From: JASLBX01 sp036374175
GTDB lineage: Bacteria; Actinomycetota; Actinomycetes; Jiangellales; Jiangellaceae
NCBI GenBank assembly: GCA_036374175.1
Contig: DASUUH010000049.1
Location: 48,441 to 112,440 of the forward strand
DNA length: 64,000 nucleotides
Direction: 5' to 3'
Below, piece by piece: positions 7,807 through 15,970 of the stretch. Made by a program: the position numbers and the translations under genes. How positions within the stretch are numbered: the first letter of the stretch is position 1; every line of letters begins with the position of its first letter. The notes below the pieces were generated by a model. The model saw only the letters and a list, made by a program, of their open reading frames with translations. It searched no databases and was not told the DNA's origin.

Positions 7807-8175
7807 ATGTCGCTGATCATTCGGCTCGTCGTCAACGCGGTAGCGCTATGGGTCGCCACCGTCATCGTCAGCGGAGTCGAAATCGAGAGTGCCTCGACTC
7901 AGGAGCAGGTCCTCACGTTGCTGGTGGTGGCTGCGATCTTCGCCCTCGTCAACGTGGTGGTACGGCCAATCGTCAAGCTGCTGTCGTTGCCGCTCTACGT
8001 GCTCACGCTCGGGCTGTTCACGTTCGTCGTCAACGCCCTCATGCTGTTGCTGACATCGTGGATCGCCGATCTGTTCGACGTGCCATTCAGCGTCGACGGG
8101 TTCTGGGCCGCGGTGCTCGGTGGCCTGGTGGTCGCGTTCGTCAGTTGGCTACTAAACCTGCTGTTGCCGGACTAG
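7807..8175 (+). CDS. four-TM 'phage holin family' membrane protein
   Basis: 122 residues almost wholly in four hydrophobic segments (MSLIIRLVVNAVALWVATVI; VLTLLVVAAIFALVNVVV; LYVLTLGLFTFVVNALMLLL; FWAAVLGGLVVAFVSWLLNLL), with RPIVKLLSLPLY between helices 2 and 3. This is the YvlD/'phage holin 4_2' family, common in bacterial chromosomes; despite its name it is not evidence of a prophage. Function is unknown, possibly envelope stress. TACGCT at 7795-7800 lies 6 bases before the ATG, suggesting a leaderless transcript. A small GCCGGA/TCCGGC hairpin at 8193-8213 follows the stop. Confidence 0.88.
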   Translation: MSLIIRLVVNAVALWVATVIVSGVEIESASTQEQVLTLLVVAAIFALVNVVVRPIVKLLSLPLYVLTLGLFTFVVNALMLLLTSWIADLFDVPFSVDGFWAAVLGGLVVAFVSWLLNLLLPD

Positions 8176-8352
8176 ACCGGAACGCCGTTATTGCCGGAAT
8201 ACAACGATCCGGCGAGTCGGAGTTCACTACGGCTCCGCCGTGCCGTACCGTTGTGGCCACTTCCTGCACGATCGAGGGGTTGTCGTCATAACCGCCGGCG
8301 GCCTACGGGGGATGGTCGTGCCGACCTCGCGTCCTAAGGCAGGTGAGTAGAC

Positions 8353-8982
8353 ATGACGAGCGGCTTCGGCTCTGTGGGCTCCGTACTGACCGAACGCCCC
8401 CCGTCCGACGAGCTTCTGGTTACGCCAGTCGCCCGTGGCGCCGTCGCTAATCCCCCGTCCCACGACACGCAGCGGCCGCCACAAGCCTCGCCGCAGCGGG
8501 ATCGTTATCCGGTTCAGCACCTAGCACCGACACACCATCCGCCGCGTGGTCATCACTCGCTGCTTACCGAACAAGCTCCGCTCACCCAGCAATCACTGCT
8601 TCCCGAACCTGCACCGCCTGCTCCACCTGCCGCACCGGTGCAATCGGCGCCCTCGTCCCAGCCGGATCGCGGCAAGTCGACCGGCAACCGGGCGTGGTAC
8701 GACAGCCTCCTGAGCGGGCGCGAGTACGACGTCGTTTACGACGACGCCGAGGGCTACCCGTTGCTCGCCTTCGCCGATGGCCAGTGGTACGACGTCACGT
8801 CGTTCAGCCCGCGACCCGTGTCCGTGCGGTACGCCATTCATCTGGACCCCGCATGGGCCGGTGCGGTCGTACAGACGGTCTGCAGCTGGACGCGCAGCAA
8901 TCCGAACCACGACCGTTCTTTCGAACTCGCTACCGAGCTAGCCCTGGCAGTGGGCGAGCTGGCGCGGCTGGCGAGTAGCTGA
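8353..8982 (+). CDS. hypothetical protein with Pro/Gln-rich N-terminus
   Basis: 209 residues, not recognised. Residues 1-115 are low-complexity, rich in Pro, Gln, Ser and His and probably disordered. Residues 116-209 look like a small folded domain: NRAWYDSLLSGREYDVVYDDAEGYPLLAFADGQWYDVTSF, then a helix-rich end. No signal peptide or TM segment, so probably cytoplasmic. An AGGTGAG ribosome-binding site precedes the ATG. It lies 25 bases upstream of the phosphatase gene on the same strand, so it may be the first gene of a three-gene unit. No function is proposed. Confidence 0.7.
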   Translation: MTSGFGSVGSVLTERPPSDELLVTPVARGAVANPPSHDTQRPPQASPQRDRYPVQHLAPTHHPPRGHHSLLTEQAPLTQQSLLPEPAPPAPPAAPVQSAPSSQPDRGKSTGNRAWYDSLLSGREYDVVYDDAEGYPLLAFADGQWYDVTSFSPRPVSVRYAIHLDPAWAGAVVQTVCSWTRSNPNHDRSFELATELALAVGELARLASS

Positions 8983-9007
8983 TCGACAGCGTTCCAGCAA
9001 GGATGTC

Positions 9008-9502
9008 GTGACGTATCGCATCTGCCTGGTATGTCTGGGCAACATCTGCCGGTCACCGATGGCGGAGGTTGTCATCCAGCACCGGCTGGAGAAAGTCGGG
9101 CTCAGCGACCGGGTCAGCGTGGAGTCCGCCGGCACTGGAGCCTGGCACGTCGGTGAGCCCGCCGATCCGCGCGCGCTCGCTGCACTCCGCGAGCGGGGTT
9201 ACGACGGGACATCTCACCGCGCTCGCCAATTCGCGGCCAACTGGTTCAGCCAGTACGACCTGATTCTGGCCATGGACCAGGACAACTACGCCGAGCTCAC
9301 CCGGCTCGCAGCAACTGAGGGCATCGATGCCGATATCCGGCTGCTCCGGTCGTACGATCCGGCTGCCCGGGCATCGGGCGACCTCGACGTTCCGGATCCG
9401 TACTACGGTGGCGCAGATGGGTTCGCGCACGTGCTGAACCAACTCGAGCGCGCCGCGGACGGACTTGTCGAGTCGCTGCAGGAGGAGCTGGGTGATCGCT
9501 GA
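9008..9502 (+). CDS. low-molecular-weight protein tyrosine phosphatase
   Basis: 164 residues, family-typical length. The catalytic P-loop CX5R is CLGNICRS (Cys9 nucleophile, Arg15), and the general acid Asp130 lies in VPDPYYGG, both as required for activity. LMW-PTPs remove phosphate from tyrosine-phosphorylated proteins; in actinobacteria they also act in secretion and stress. The start is the GTG at 9008 (the ATG at 9003 runs into an immediate stop). The next gene, fructosamine kinase, starts 11 bases before this stop, so the two are translationally coupled; in some bacteria LMW-PTP and fructosamine kinase are paired in protein deglycation, which would be the inferred link. Confidence 0.93.
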   Translation: MTYRICLVCLGNICRSPMAEVVIQHRLEKVGLSDRVSVESAGTGAWHVGEPADPRALAALRERGYDGTSHRARQFAANWFSQYDLILAMDQDNYAELTRLAATEGIDADIRLLRSYDPAARASGDLDVPDPYYGGADGFAHVLNQLERAADGLVESLQEELGDR

Positions 9503-10349
9503 GCAGCTGAGCCGTCTGGTCGGCGAGCGGATCGTGAACCTCGACCCGGTCGGCGGCGGCGACATCTGCGAGGCGAAACGCGCGAGGCTGGCCGACGGCC
9601 GCTTGATGTTCGTCAAGACGAGGACCGGAGCGCCACCAGGATTCTTCGCGACCGAAGCGGCCGGTCTGCGGTGGCTCAGCACCGCGCGCGGTGGTGCCTC
9701 GGTCCCCGAGGTGATCGCGCACGACCAGGAGCACCTGGTGCTCGAGTGGATATCACCTGGCGCGCCGTCGCTCGAGGCGGCGGAGCGATTCGGCCGGGCG
9801 CTCGCCGCCACTCACGCCGCCGGTGCCCCGGCCTTCGGATCTGCCGAAGGTGACGGCTGGATCGGTACCTTGCAGCTACCGGGCGGCCCGTGGTCGAGCT
9901 GGGAGGACATGTGGATTGAAGGCCGGGTGCTGCCGTTCCTGAAGGCGGCCGTCGATGCCGGATCGATCCGCGCCAAGGATGCCTACGATGTCGAGAAGCT
10001 CATGAGTGAACTTCCCGAACTGACCTTGCCCGCGGAGGCACCGGCTCTTATCCACGGCGATCTCTGGGCCGGCAACGTGGTATGGGGCGCCGACGGCGCT
10101 GCCCGGCTGGTCGATCCGGCAGCACACGGTGGTCATCGGGAAACCGACCTCGCCATGCTCGACCTGTTCGGATTCCCACACCTGGAGCGGGTGCTGGCCG
10201 CCTACCACGATGCGCGGCCGCTCGCCGATGGCTGGCGGGACCGGATGGCCTTGCATCAACTCCACCCCGTGCTCGTCCACGCGGTGTTGTTCGGTGGGTC
10301 GTACGGTGCCCAGGCCGGCCGGATCGCGCGCAGATACCGGATCGGTTGA
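9492..10349 (+). CDS. fructosamine/ketosamine-3-kinase
   Basis: 285 residues of the aminoglycoside-phosphotransferase-like kinase fold. Key motifs: the glycine-rich GGGDICEAKRA with KTRTGAP (ATP lysine), the catalytic loop HGDLWAGNVVW (Asp as base), and DPAAHGGHRETDLAM (metal-binding Asp). This is the fructosamine-3-kinase signature: ATP-dependent phosphorylation of Amadori products on proteins or free amines, which destabilises them for repair. GTG at 9492, preceded by GGAGGAG, overlaps the phosphatase stop by 11 bases, so the two are co-expressed. Confidence 0.9.
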   Translation: MIAEQLSRLVGERIVNLDPVGGGDICEAKRARLADGRLMFVKTRTGAPPGFFATEAAGLRWLSTARGGASVPEVIAHDQEHLVLEWISPGAPSLEAAERFGRALAATHAAGAPAFGSAEGDGWIGTLQLPGGPWSSWEDMWIEGRVLPFLKAAVDAGSIRAKDAYDVEKLMSELPELTLPAEAPALIHGDLWAGNVVWGADGAARLVDPAAHGGHRETDLAMLDLFGFPHLERVLAAYHDARPLADGWRDRMALHQLHPVLVHAVLFGGSYGAQAGRIARRYRIG

Positions 10350-10528
10350 CGTGCGGCCGGCACGTCGCGCGCCCGGCCCGTCAGCACACCGGCTGCACGT
10401 CCGGTAGGAGCCGGCTCAGGGTTGTATCCCCTCCAGCAGTACCGGCGATTCGCCGCCAGGAATGAGGAGGCGGCGACTTGGCGGCGATAGTTTCGTGGCG
10501 TCCAACATCATTCTCACCTGGAGCCGAC

Positions 10529-11503
10529 ATGATCACAGCCCGCGGGCTGCGCAAGCGCTACGGTTCGACGGTCGCTGTCGACGACCTGTCGTTCGAGGTC
10601 CAGCCCGGTGTCGTCACTGGCTTTCTCGGCCCGAACGGCGCCGGCAAGTCCACGACGATGCGCCTCATGCTCGACCTCGACCACGGCGAAGGTGAGGCCC
10701 GGTTCGACGGACGTCGGTTCCGCGAGATCAAGGACCCGCTGAACGAAATCGGCGCGGTCCTGGAGGCCAAGGCGTTTCACCCGACCCGTACCGCGCGGAA
10801 CCACTTGCGGATGCTCGCCGCCGCCAACCGGATTCCCGACGCTCGGGTCGACGAGGTTTTCGAGGTCGTCGGGCTGTCCGACGTGAAGAACAAAAAGCCC
10901 AAGGGGTTCTCCCTCGGCATGGCCCAGCGTCTCGGATTAGCTCAGGCGCTGCTCGGCGACCCCAAGGTGCTGATCCTGGACGAGCCCGCGAATGGCCTCG
11001 ATCCGCATGGCATTCATTGGCTCCGTGACGTCCTTAAGTCGCTGGCCAGGCAGGGCCGGACCGTCTTTGTTTCGAGTCACCTGCTGGCCGAGATGGCGCT
11101 GATGGCCGACGAGTTGGTCGTCATCGGCCGCGGCAAGATGATCTACAACGGCACGATGGGCAATTTCGTCCAGTCCTTCACCAAGCAGAACGTGCTGGTC
11201 CGCACACCGTCCGCAGAGTCCTTTACTGAAACGCTGCGCCGCGAAGGTGCCGAGGTCGAGACCCGGCCTGACGGCTCGCTACTGATCAGCGGCCTGGACA
11301 CGGCCGCCGTGGGTGCGCTGGCGTTCCGCGAGGGGGTCATGCTGCACGAACTTGCGACCCACAGCGCATCGCTCGAACAGGCGTTCATCTCCGCCACCGG
11401 TGCTTCGGAGGAGTACGTCGCGCGCGATGTTGCCGAAGTGATGGGTGCCGCTGAGGCCGACGCGAGACCGGAGAACGACGAGACGGCTGGAGGTGCGGCA
11501 TGA
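10529..11503 (+). CDS. ABC exporter ATP-binding subunit
   Basis: 324 residues. Nucleotide-binding domain with Walker A GPNGAGKST (34-42), signature SLGMAQ (128-133; LSGGQ variant), Walker B LILDEP (148-153) and the switch His in VSSHLL. The C-terminal about 100 residues (QSFTKQNVLVRTP... LEQAFISATG) is the regulatory domain of BcrA/CcmA-type exporters for peptides or antibiotics. It is paired by a 4-base ATGA overlap with an ABC-2 permease gene. The ATG at 10529 is preceded by GGAG; the open frame upstream to 10478 is not family-like. The substrate is unknown; self-protection or lantibiotic-type resistance is only an analogy. Confidence 0.92.
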   Translation: MITARGLRKRYGSTVAVDDLSFEVQPGVVTGFLGPNGAGKSTTMRLMLDLDHGEGEARFDGRRFREIKDPLNEIGAVLEAKAFHPTRTARNHLRMLAAANRIPDARVDEVFEVVGLSDVKNKKPKGFSLGMAQRLGLAQALLGDPKVLILDEPANGLDPHGIHWLRDVLKSLARQGRTVFVSSHLLAEMALMADELVVIGRGKMIYNGTMGNFVQSFTKQNVLVRTPSAESFTETLRREGAEVETRPDGSLLISGLDTAAVGALAFREGVMLHELATHSASLEQAFISATGASEEYVARDVAEVMGAAEADARPENDETAGGAA

Positions 11504-12279
11504 CCGACGCGTTGCGTTACGAGTGGGTGCGAATCCGCACTCTGCGATCGACGTACTGGCTGGTCGGCTTGGCGTTGGTGCTCAGCGCGGGCGTGGCCTT
11601 TGTGATCGCGCTGGCAACGCGCAATGAGCCGGTGACACCGGATCTCGCCGGTGCGGTAATGATGGGCAGCGGTGGACTCGGCGCGGGCTTCCTGCCGATA
11701 TTCATGGCAATCGTCGGTGTTCTCGCGATCGGACACGAGTACCGGTACGGCACTATCCAGCCCACCCTGACCGCCATCCCCCAGCGGTCCACGTTGCTCA
11801 CTGCCAAGGTAGTCGTGGTGATCGCTGTGGCGCTCGTCGCTGCTGGGGTCTCGGTAGTCGTCAACACCCTGCTCGGCACGATCTTCTGGGGTGAGTTGCC
11901 CGGGCTTACCGATGCGCCACTCAATGAGGCGATCCCCGGGTACTTCGTTCAAGTAACGATCTACGCTGCGCTCGGCTTGGCGCTGGCCCTGCTGTTCCGT
12001 GGCGTGCCGTCCGCGATCGTGGTCCTGCTCGTCACGCCGCTGATCGTCGAGGGACTGATCACCGGTCTGTCGTTCATTCCGGCGCTCGAATGGTTGCAGG
12101 ACATCGTCCCGTACCTGCCGTTCGGCGCTGGTGACCGACTGACCGTGACCGACGCGTTCGACACCGGCGAGGCAGAGATCGAACTGCTCAGCCGCTGGGC
12201 AGGTGGTGGCGTGTTCGCCTTGTTCATGGCGGTCATCCTGGCCGTCGGCTGGTATCGCTTCCAGACCCGCGACGCTTAA
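11500..12279 (+). CDS. ABC-2 type permease subunit
   Basis: 259 residues with six predicted TM helices. A long first helix (TYWLVGLALVLSAGVAFVIA) is followed by GHEYRYGTIQPTLTAIPQRSTLLTAKV, the conserved cytoplasmic segment of ABC-2 permeases that couples to the ATPase. Ends with a hydrophobic helix and a short RFQTRDA tail. Its start overlaps the ATPase stop (11500-11503). Together they form a minimal two-gene exporter. A perfect 18-bp-stem palindrome follows the stop codon. Confidence 0.9.
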   Translation: MTDALRYEWVRIRTLRSTYWLVGLALVLSAGVAFVIALATRNEPVTPDLAGAVMMGSGGLGAGFLPIFMAIVGVLAIGHEYRYGTIQPTLTAIPQRSTLLTAKVVVVIAVALVAAGVSVVVNTLLGTIFWGELPGLTDAPLNEAIPGYFVQVTIYAALGLALALLFRGVPSAIVVLLVTPLIVEGLITGLSFIPALEWLQDIVPYLPFGAGDRLTVTDAFDTGEAEIELLSRWAGGGVFALFMAVILAVGWYRFQTRDA

Positions 12280-12296
12280 CCACCTCAACCCACTCG

Positions 12297-12345
12297 TGAT
12301 CATCGGCACTTTCCGTGTTATCCAGCCGGAAAGTGCCGATGATCA
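12297..12345. terminator. perfect 18-bp intergenic palindrome, probable bidirectional terminator
   Basis: TGATCATCGGCACTTTCC (12297-12314), 13-base loop, then its exact reverse complement (12328-12345). It sits between the convergent permease and VOC genes, with no T-run on either side. It shares GATCAT at the stem base and TTCC/GGAA at the loop end with the hairpin at 55038-55091. Confidence 0.75.
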
Positions 12346-12352
12346 AGTGCAG

Positions 12353-12988
12353 CTAAATGCGCACCAATCCGCTAACGGTGCGAAAGTGCACTGCCTGAAT
12401 ACCCGGCTGGCCGCGGGGCGCCGTCCACTCCACCTCGACGTCATCGAGCGGGTGGTTCTCGGGTTCGCCAAGCCACTCCGCCACCCGGTGCGGATCGCCG
12501 GCGATCTCCAGCCGCACCAGTTCCACGCCGTTGCCCGGCTGCGACGGGTGCTCGGCCGGTTCGCACTCCCACCGCACGAAGAACGGCAGTTGCGGATCGT
12601 TGATCAAGCCGTTCACGCCGATCTGTTGCCACCGCAGCTCATAGCCGTCTGGACGCCGGCGGTTGCCGTCCACCGCACGGCGGCCGAGCCGAGTCTCGAC
12701 GGGCGCAAGGTCATCCACGGCGACCACCCACCCGAGCCAGCCGCCCCCCGCCTCCGTCCGCGCTTTGACCGCCTGGCCGAACGGCACCTTGTCCGCCGCG
12801 GGATGGTCCAGCACCTCGACGACTTCGAGATAATGCCCGTCCGAGACGGGTAACACCCGATTGCGGGTACCGAACCGCGGATGCACGCCCCCGTCGACGA
12901 ATTCCACCCCCAACGTTGCGGCAAGGTCGAGGGCTGTTGCATCGAGGCCCTCGGGTCCTGCTGCGAACGAGACGTGGTCGAGGCGCAT
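12353..12988 (-). CDS. VOC-superfamily glyoxalase-like protein
   Basis: 211 residues. It begins MRLDHVSFAAG, the first beta strand with the metal-ligand His of the vicinal oxygen chelate fold, and continues with FVDGGVHPRFGTRNRVLPVSDGHYLEVVEV, the pattern of the 'glyoxalase-like domain 3' family. The C-terminal half repeats the module more loosely (VELVRLEIAGDPHRVAEWLG). The reaction is unknown; VOC members include dioxygenases, lyases and antibiotic-binding proteins. Single gene, convergent with the ABC exporter. Confidence 0.82.
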   Translation of the reverse strand: MRLDHVSFAAGPEGLDATALDLAATLGVEFVDGGVHPRFGTRNRVLPVSDGHYLEVVEVLDHPAADKVPFGQAVKARTEAGGGWLGWVVAVDDLAPVETRLGRRAVDGNRRRPDGYELRWQQIGVNGLINDPQLPFFVRWECEPAEHPSQPGNGVELVRLEIAGDPHRVAEWLGEPENHPLDDVEVEWTAPRGQPGIQAVHFRTVSGLVRI

Positions 12989-13088
12989 GACGGCATCTTG
13001 GCAGGCACACTGACGCCTGGTCGGGCTTAGGTTCGCCTTACCGGCCTGACGCAGTGAGCCGCCTTGGCCATGTCCGTGGACAGGAATA

Positions 13089-13108
13089 GTTGATGGATCA
13101 ACATGTTG
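13089..13108. promoter_or_regulatory. overlapping palindromes upstream of the GNAT gene
   Basis: GTTGATGGATCAAC (13089-13102, 6+6 arms) overlaps CAACATGTTG (13099-13108, perfect). Together they form GTTGATGGATCAACATGTTG just upstream of the gene, a likely repressor site. Which regulator binds is unknown. Confidence 0.4.
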
Positions 13109-13133
13109 TACCGTTCAAGCGAAGGAGGTCACG

Positions 13134-13433
13134 GTGACGATCGAAGTACGGCAGACGGCACTGGCATACGAGGCATACCTCGACGAGCAGAGGGTCGGAA
13201 ACCTGTCCATGAGCCGGCACGGCGACGTCATCACCGCAATCCACACGGAGGTCGATCCGGATGCCGAAGGAAAAGGTGTCGGATCCGAACTGGCCCGGAC
13301 TCTGTTCGACGATGCGCGCGCCGCCGGTCGGCAGGTGGATGTGGAATGCAAGTTCGTGGCGAGTTGGGTCAAGCGCCATCCGGAGTACCAGGACCTCGTC
13401 GTAACGCCGGCCGTGGGTGGCGAACGGACCTAG
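13134..13433 (+). CDS. GCN5-related N-acetyltransferase, short (YjdJ/acetyltransf_CG) type
   Basis: 99 residues. The compact GNAT family: LSMSRHGDVITAIHTEVDPDAEGKGVGSELARTLFDDARAAGRQVDVECKFVASW in sequence, with the acetyl-CoA pyrophosphate loop GKGVGSEL and the Cys of VECKF followed by the closing WVKRHPEYQDLV. Probably acetylates a small amine or protein; the substrate is unknown. GTG start at 13134 with an ideal AAGGAGGT ribosome-binding site. Confidence 0.88.
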   Translation: MTIEVRQTALAYEAYLDEQRVGNLSMSRHGDVITAIHTEVDPDAEGKGVGSELARTLFDDARAAGRQVDVECKFVASWVKRHPEYQDLVVTPAVGGERT

Positions 13434-13446
13434 GCGCAGTGCCCGC

Positions 13447-13475
13447 GGCGCCCGCACCGCCAGGGAGCGGGCGCC
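13447..13475. terminator. bidirectional terminator hairpin
   Basis: GGCGCCCGC (13447-13455) and GCGGGCGCC (13467-13475), perfect 9-bp GC stem with an 11-base loop, between the convergent GNAT and lpdA genes. No T-run. Confidence 0.65.
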
Positions 13476-13507
13476 CTGATGCCTAAATCCCGAGTCGCCC
13501 CTGCAAC

Positions 13508-14908
13508 TCAGAAGTTGATCATGTGTCCGGCGAGGCCATGCACGGCTTCTTTGACCGCTTCGCTGAGCGTCGGGTGCGCGTGAACATTCCGAGCGACCTC
13601 GTGAACGGTCAGGTCCCACTGCTGGGCGAGCGTGAGCTCGGGTAGCAGTTCGGTGACGTCCGGACCGATTAGGTGCCCACCTAGCAGTTCGCCGTACTCG
13701 CCGTCACTGATGAGCTTGACGAAGCCGGTCGTGTCACCAAGGCCGTGCGACTTGCCGTTGGCCGTGAAGGGGAACTTGGCCACCTGGACGTCGAAGCCGC
13801 GGTCCCGCGCCTGCGCCTCGGTCCAGCCGAAGCTGGCGATCTGGGGCTGGCAGTACGTTGCGCGCGGGATCATCGTGTAGTCCAGCTCCATCGTCTCAGC
13901 GCCCGCGATCGTCTCGGCGGCCACGATGCCCATCGCCTCTGCCGCGTGTGCGAGCATCAGCTTCGCCGTCACGTCACCGATGGCGTACAGGTGCGGGACG
14001 TTCGTCCGGCCGCGCCCGTCGATCTCGATGGCGCCGCGATCGGTGAGTGCCACACCCGCCTTGTCCAGCCCGTAACCCTCGACGCGTGGCTGGAAGCCGA
14101 TCGCCTGTAGAACCTTGTCGGTCTCAATGACCTGCTCGGTGCCGTTACTGCTGACGGTCACCTTGACCTTGTCGCCGGAGTCGTCGATGCCCTCGACCCG
14201 GGTGGATGTCATGACCTTGATGCCGGTCCGCTTGTAGCCCTTGGCTAGTTCTGCGGATACCTCCTCGTCCTCGAGAGGAACCAGCCGGTCGAGGAACTCG
14301 ACGATCGTGACGTCGACGCCATAGTTCTTGAGCACGTACGCGAACTCGACGCCAATGGCGCCCGCACCCGCGACGACGATGTTCTGCGGCAGGTCGTCGG
14401 TCATGATCTGCTCTTCGTAGGTGACGACCCGCTCGCTGAGCGACGTCCCGGGCAGCAGCCGGGTCGTTGCACCGGCCGCAATGATGCAGTGGTTGAACGT
14501 CACGGTGTCGTTCCCGCCGTCGGCCAGCGAGACCTGCAGTGTGTTGGCGTCCGAAAAGGTGCCCCATCCGTCGTACTTGGTGATGTTGTTCTTCTTCATC
14601 AGGAAGTGGACGCCTTTGACCCGGCCCTCCGCGACCTTGCGGCTGCGCTTGAAAGCCTCCCCGTAGTCGAAGCTCACTTCGCCGTCGACTCTGATCCCGA
14701 ACGTCTTGGCTTCGTCCCTGAAGATATGGACGAGCTCGGCGTTGCGCAGCAGTGCCTTGGACGGAATGCACCCCACGTTGAGGCAGACGCCGCCCCAGTA
14801 TTTCTCCTCGATGATGGCCGTGTTCAACCCGAGCTGGGCGGCCCGAATCGCGGCCACGTAACCACCTGGACCTGCCCCAAGGACAACGACGTCGAAGTGT
14901 GTGCTCAT
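13508..14908 (-). CDS. lpdA: dihydrolipoyl dehydrogenase (E3)
   Basis: 466 residues, standard length. FAD-binding GAGPGG (11-16), redox-active disulfide CLNVGC (Cys42, Cys47), NAD-binding VAGAGAIGVEFA, and the C-terminal catalytic His445/Glu450 pair in VHAHPTLSEAV are all intact. It reoxidises the lipoyl arms of 2-oxoacid dehydrogenase complexes with NAD+, so it is the natural E3 partner for bkdABC 11 kb away and for other lipoyl complexes. Single gene, divergent from the LLM oxidoreductase. Confidence 0.97.
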   Translation of the reverse strand: MSTHFDVVVLGAGPGGYVAAIRAAQLGLNTAIIEEKYWGGVCLNVGCIPSKALLRNAELVHIFRDEAKTFGIRVDGEVSFDYGEAFKRSRKVAEGRVKGVHFLMKKNNITKYDGWGTFSDANTLQVSLADGGNDTVTFNHCIIAAGATTRLLPGTSLSERVVTYEEQIMTDDLPQNIVVAGAGAIGVEFAYVLKNYGVDVTIVEFLDRLVPLEDEEVSAELAKGYKRTGIKVMTSTRVEGIDDSGDKVKVTVSSNGTEQVIETDKVLQAIGFQPRVEGYGLDKAGVALTDRGAIEIDGRGRTNVPHLYAIGDVTAKLMLAHAAEAMGIVAAETIAGAETMELDYTMIPRATYCQPQIASFGWTEAQARDRGFDVQVAKFPFTANGKSHGLGDTTGFVKLISDGEYGELLGGHLIGPDVTELLPELTLAQQWDLTVHEVARNVHAHPTLSEAVKEAVHGLAGHMINF

Positions 14909-14995
14909 GCGCTCAACGATATGGTGCGACGGTCTTGGTCGTCCGCCCGGCTGCTGAAGATGGGCTGTCAGATGCGGCAGCTAATGTCACGAGGC

Positions 14996-15958
14996 ATGTC
15001 TGCAAACCGCTCCGAGATCGGTACGTGCTTTCCCCGGACGTATCCTGCGGCGCTGGTCACCGATGTGGCCAGCCGCCTCGAGTCCGGTGGGGCCGATCAG
15101 CTGTGGGTCATCGAGGACTGCTTTTACACCGCTGGAATCAGCCTGGCGGCCGCGTCATTGGCGGTGACCGACTCGTTGCGTGTGGGGCTCGGCATCGTAC
15201 CCGCGGTCGCTCGCAACGCCGCGATCACGGCCATGGAGTTCGCCACGCTGTGCGCGCTTGCGCCTGGCCGATTCATCCCAGGCATCGGCCATGGCGTTCA
15301 GTCATGGATGGAGCAGATGGGCGTTCGCCCGTCGTCCCCACTCACGATGCTCGAGGAGGTGCTGGTGGCTGTGCAACGGCTACTCGCCGGAGAGCGGGTC
15401 ACCATGCAGGGGCGGTACGTCAATCTGGATGCCGTGCAACTTGACCAGCCGCCCGCCGATCCGCCCGGCATCCTCGCCGGCGTCCGCGGTCCCAAGTCGT
15501 TGGCCCTGGCCGGTCGCTCGGCCGGTGGCATCGTGCTGGCCGAGCCGGCGAGTCCGACGTACGTGCGGTGGTCGCTGGATCAGGCCGGACGGCCCGACGA
15601 GTTCCAGGTCGCGGCTTTCTCAGCGTTGTGTGTGACCGACGAGCGCGCTGAGGCATTCCGCATCATGGCGCCCTGGCTGGCCTCGATGTTGGAGCGTCCG
15701 AACGTCAGCCTCACCGTGCTGCCGTTCTTCGACGACCTCGCCGCGCGGTATGCCGAGCTCGGCGTGGACGGTCTGGCGACCATGCCGGCCGATTGGTGGG
15801 CCGAGCTCGGCCCTATCGGCACGCTGGACGACGCGGCCGCTCACATCGCCGCCCTGGAATCCGCGGGCGTGCACAGCATCGGGTTGTTCCCCTCAACGGA
15901 CGTCGACGTCGGCATGGCCCAGATCGACCACGTAATCGCCTTGGCGCGCGGACGATGA
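14996..15958 (+). CDS. LLM-class (F420-dependent type) flavin oxidoreductase
   Basis: 320 residues with a luciferase-like TIM barrel: VASRLESGGADQLWVIEDCFYTAGISLAAASLAVTDSLRVGLGIVPAVARNAAITAMEFATL matches the F420-dependent branch (the GLGIVPA...RNP segment), and GRFIPGIGHG matches the cofactor phosphate loop. It would transfer hydride from F420H2 or FMNH2 to an unknown substrate. The start is the ATG at 14996, preceded by ACGAGG; the long open frame upstream is antisense to lpdA and is ignored. Confidence 0.88.
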   Translation: MSANRSEIGTCFPRTYPAALVTDVASRLESGGADQLWVIEDCFYTAGISLAAASLAVTDSLRVGLGIVPAVARNAAITAMEFATLCALAPGRFIPGIGHGVQSWMEQMGVRPSSPLTMLEEVLVAVQRLLAGERVTMQGRYVNLDAVQLDQPPADPPGILAGVRGPKSLALAGRSAGGIVLAEPASPTYVRWSLDQAGRPDEFQVAAFSALCVTDERAEAFRIMAPWLASMLERPNVSLTVLPFFDDLAARYAELGVDGLATMPADWWAELGPIGTLDDAAAHIAALESAGVHSIGLFPSTDVDVGMAQIDHVIALARGR

Positions 15959-15970
15959 TTCCCGCCAATG

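Noticed and set aside
7807..8175. 'Phage holin' as a sign of a prophage
   Set aside because: The family name is misleading; no phage structural, integrase or lysin genes are nearby.
10462..10695. 77-codon frame before the ABC gene
   Set aside because: It overlaps the ATPase start in another frame; Arg-rich with no motif.
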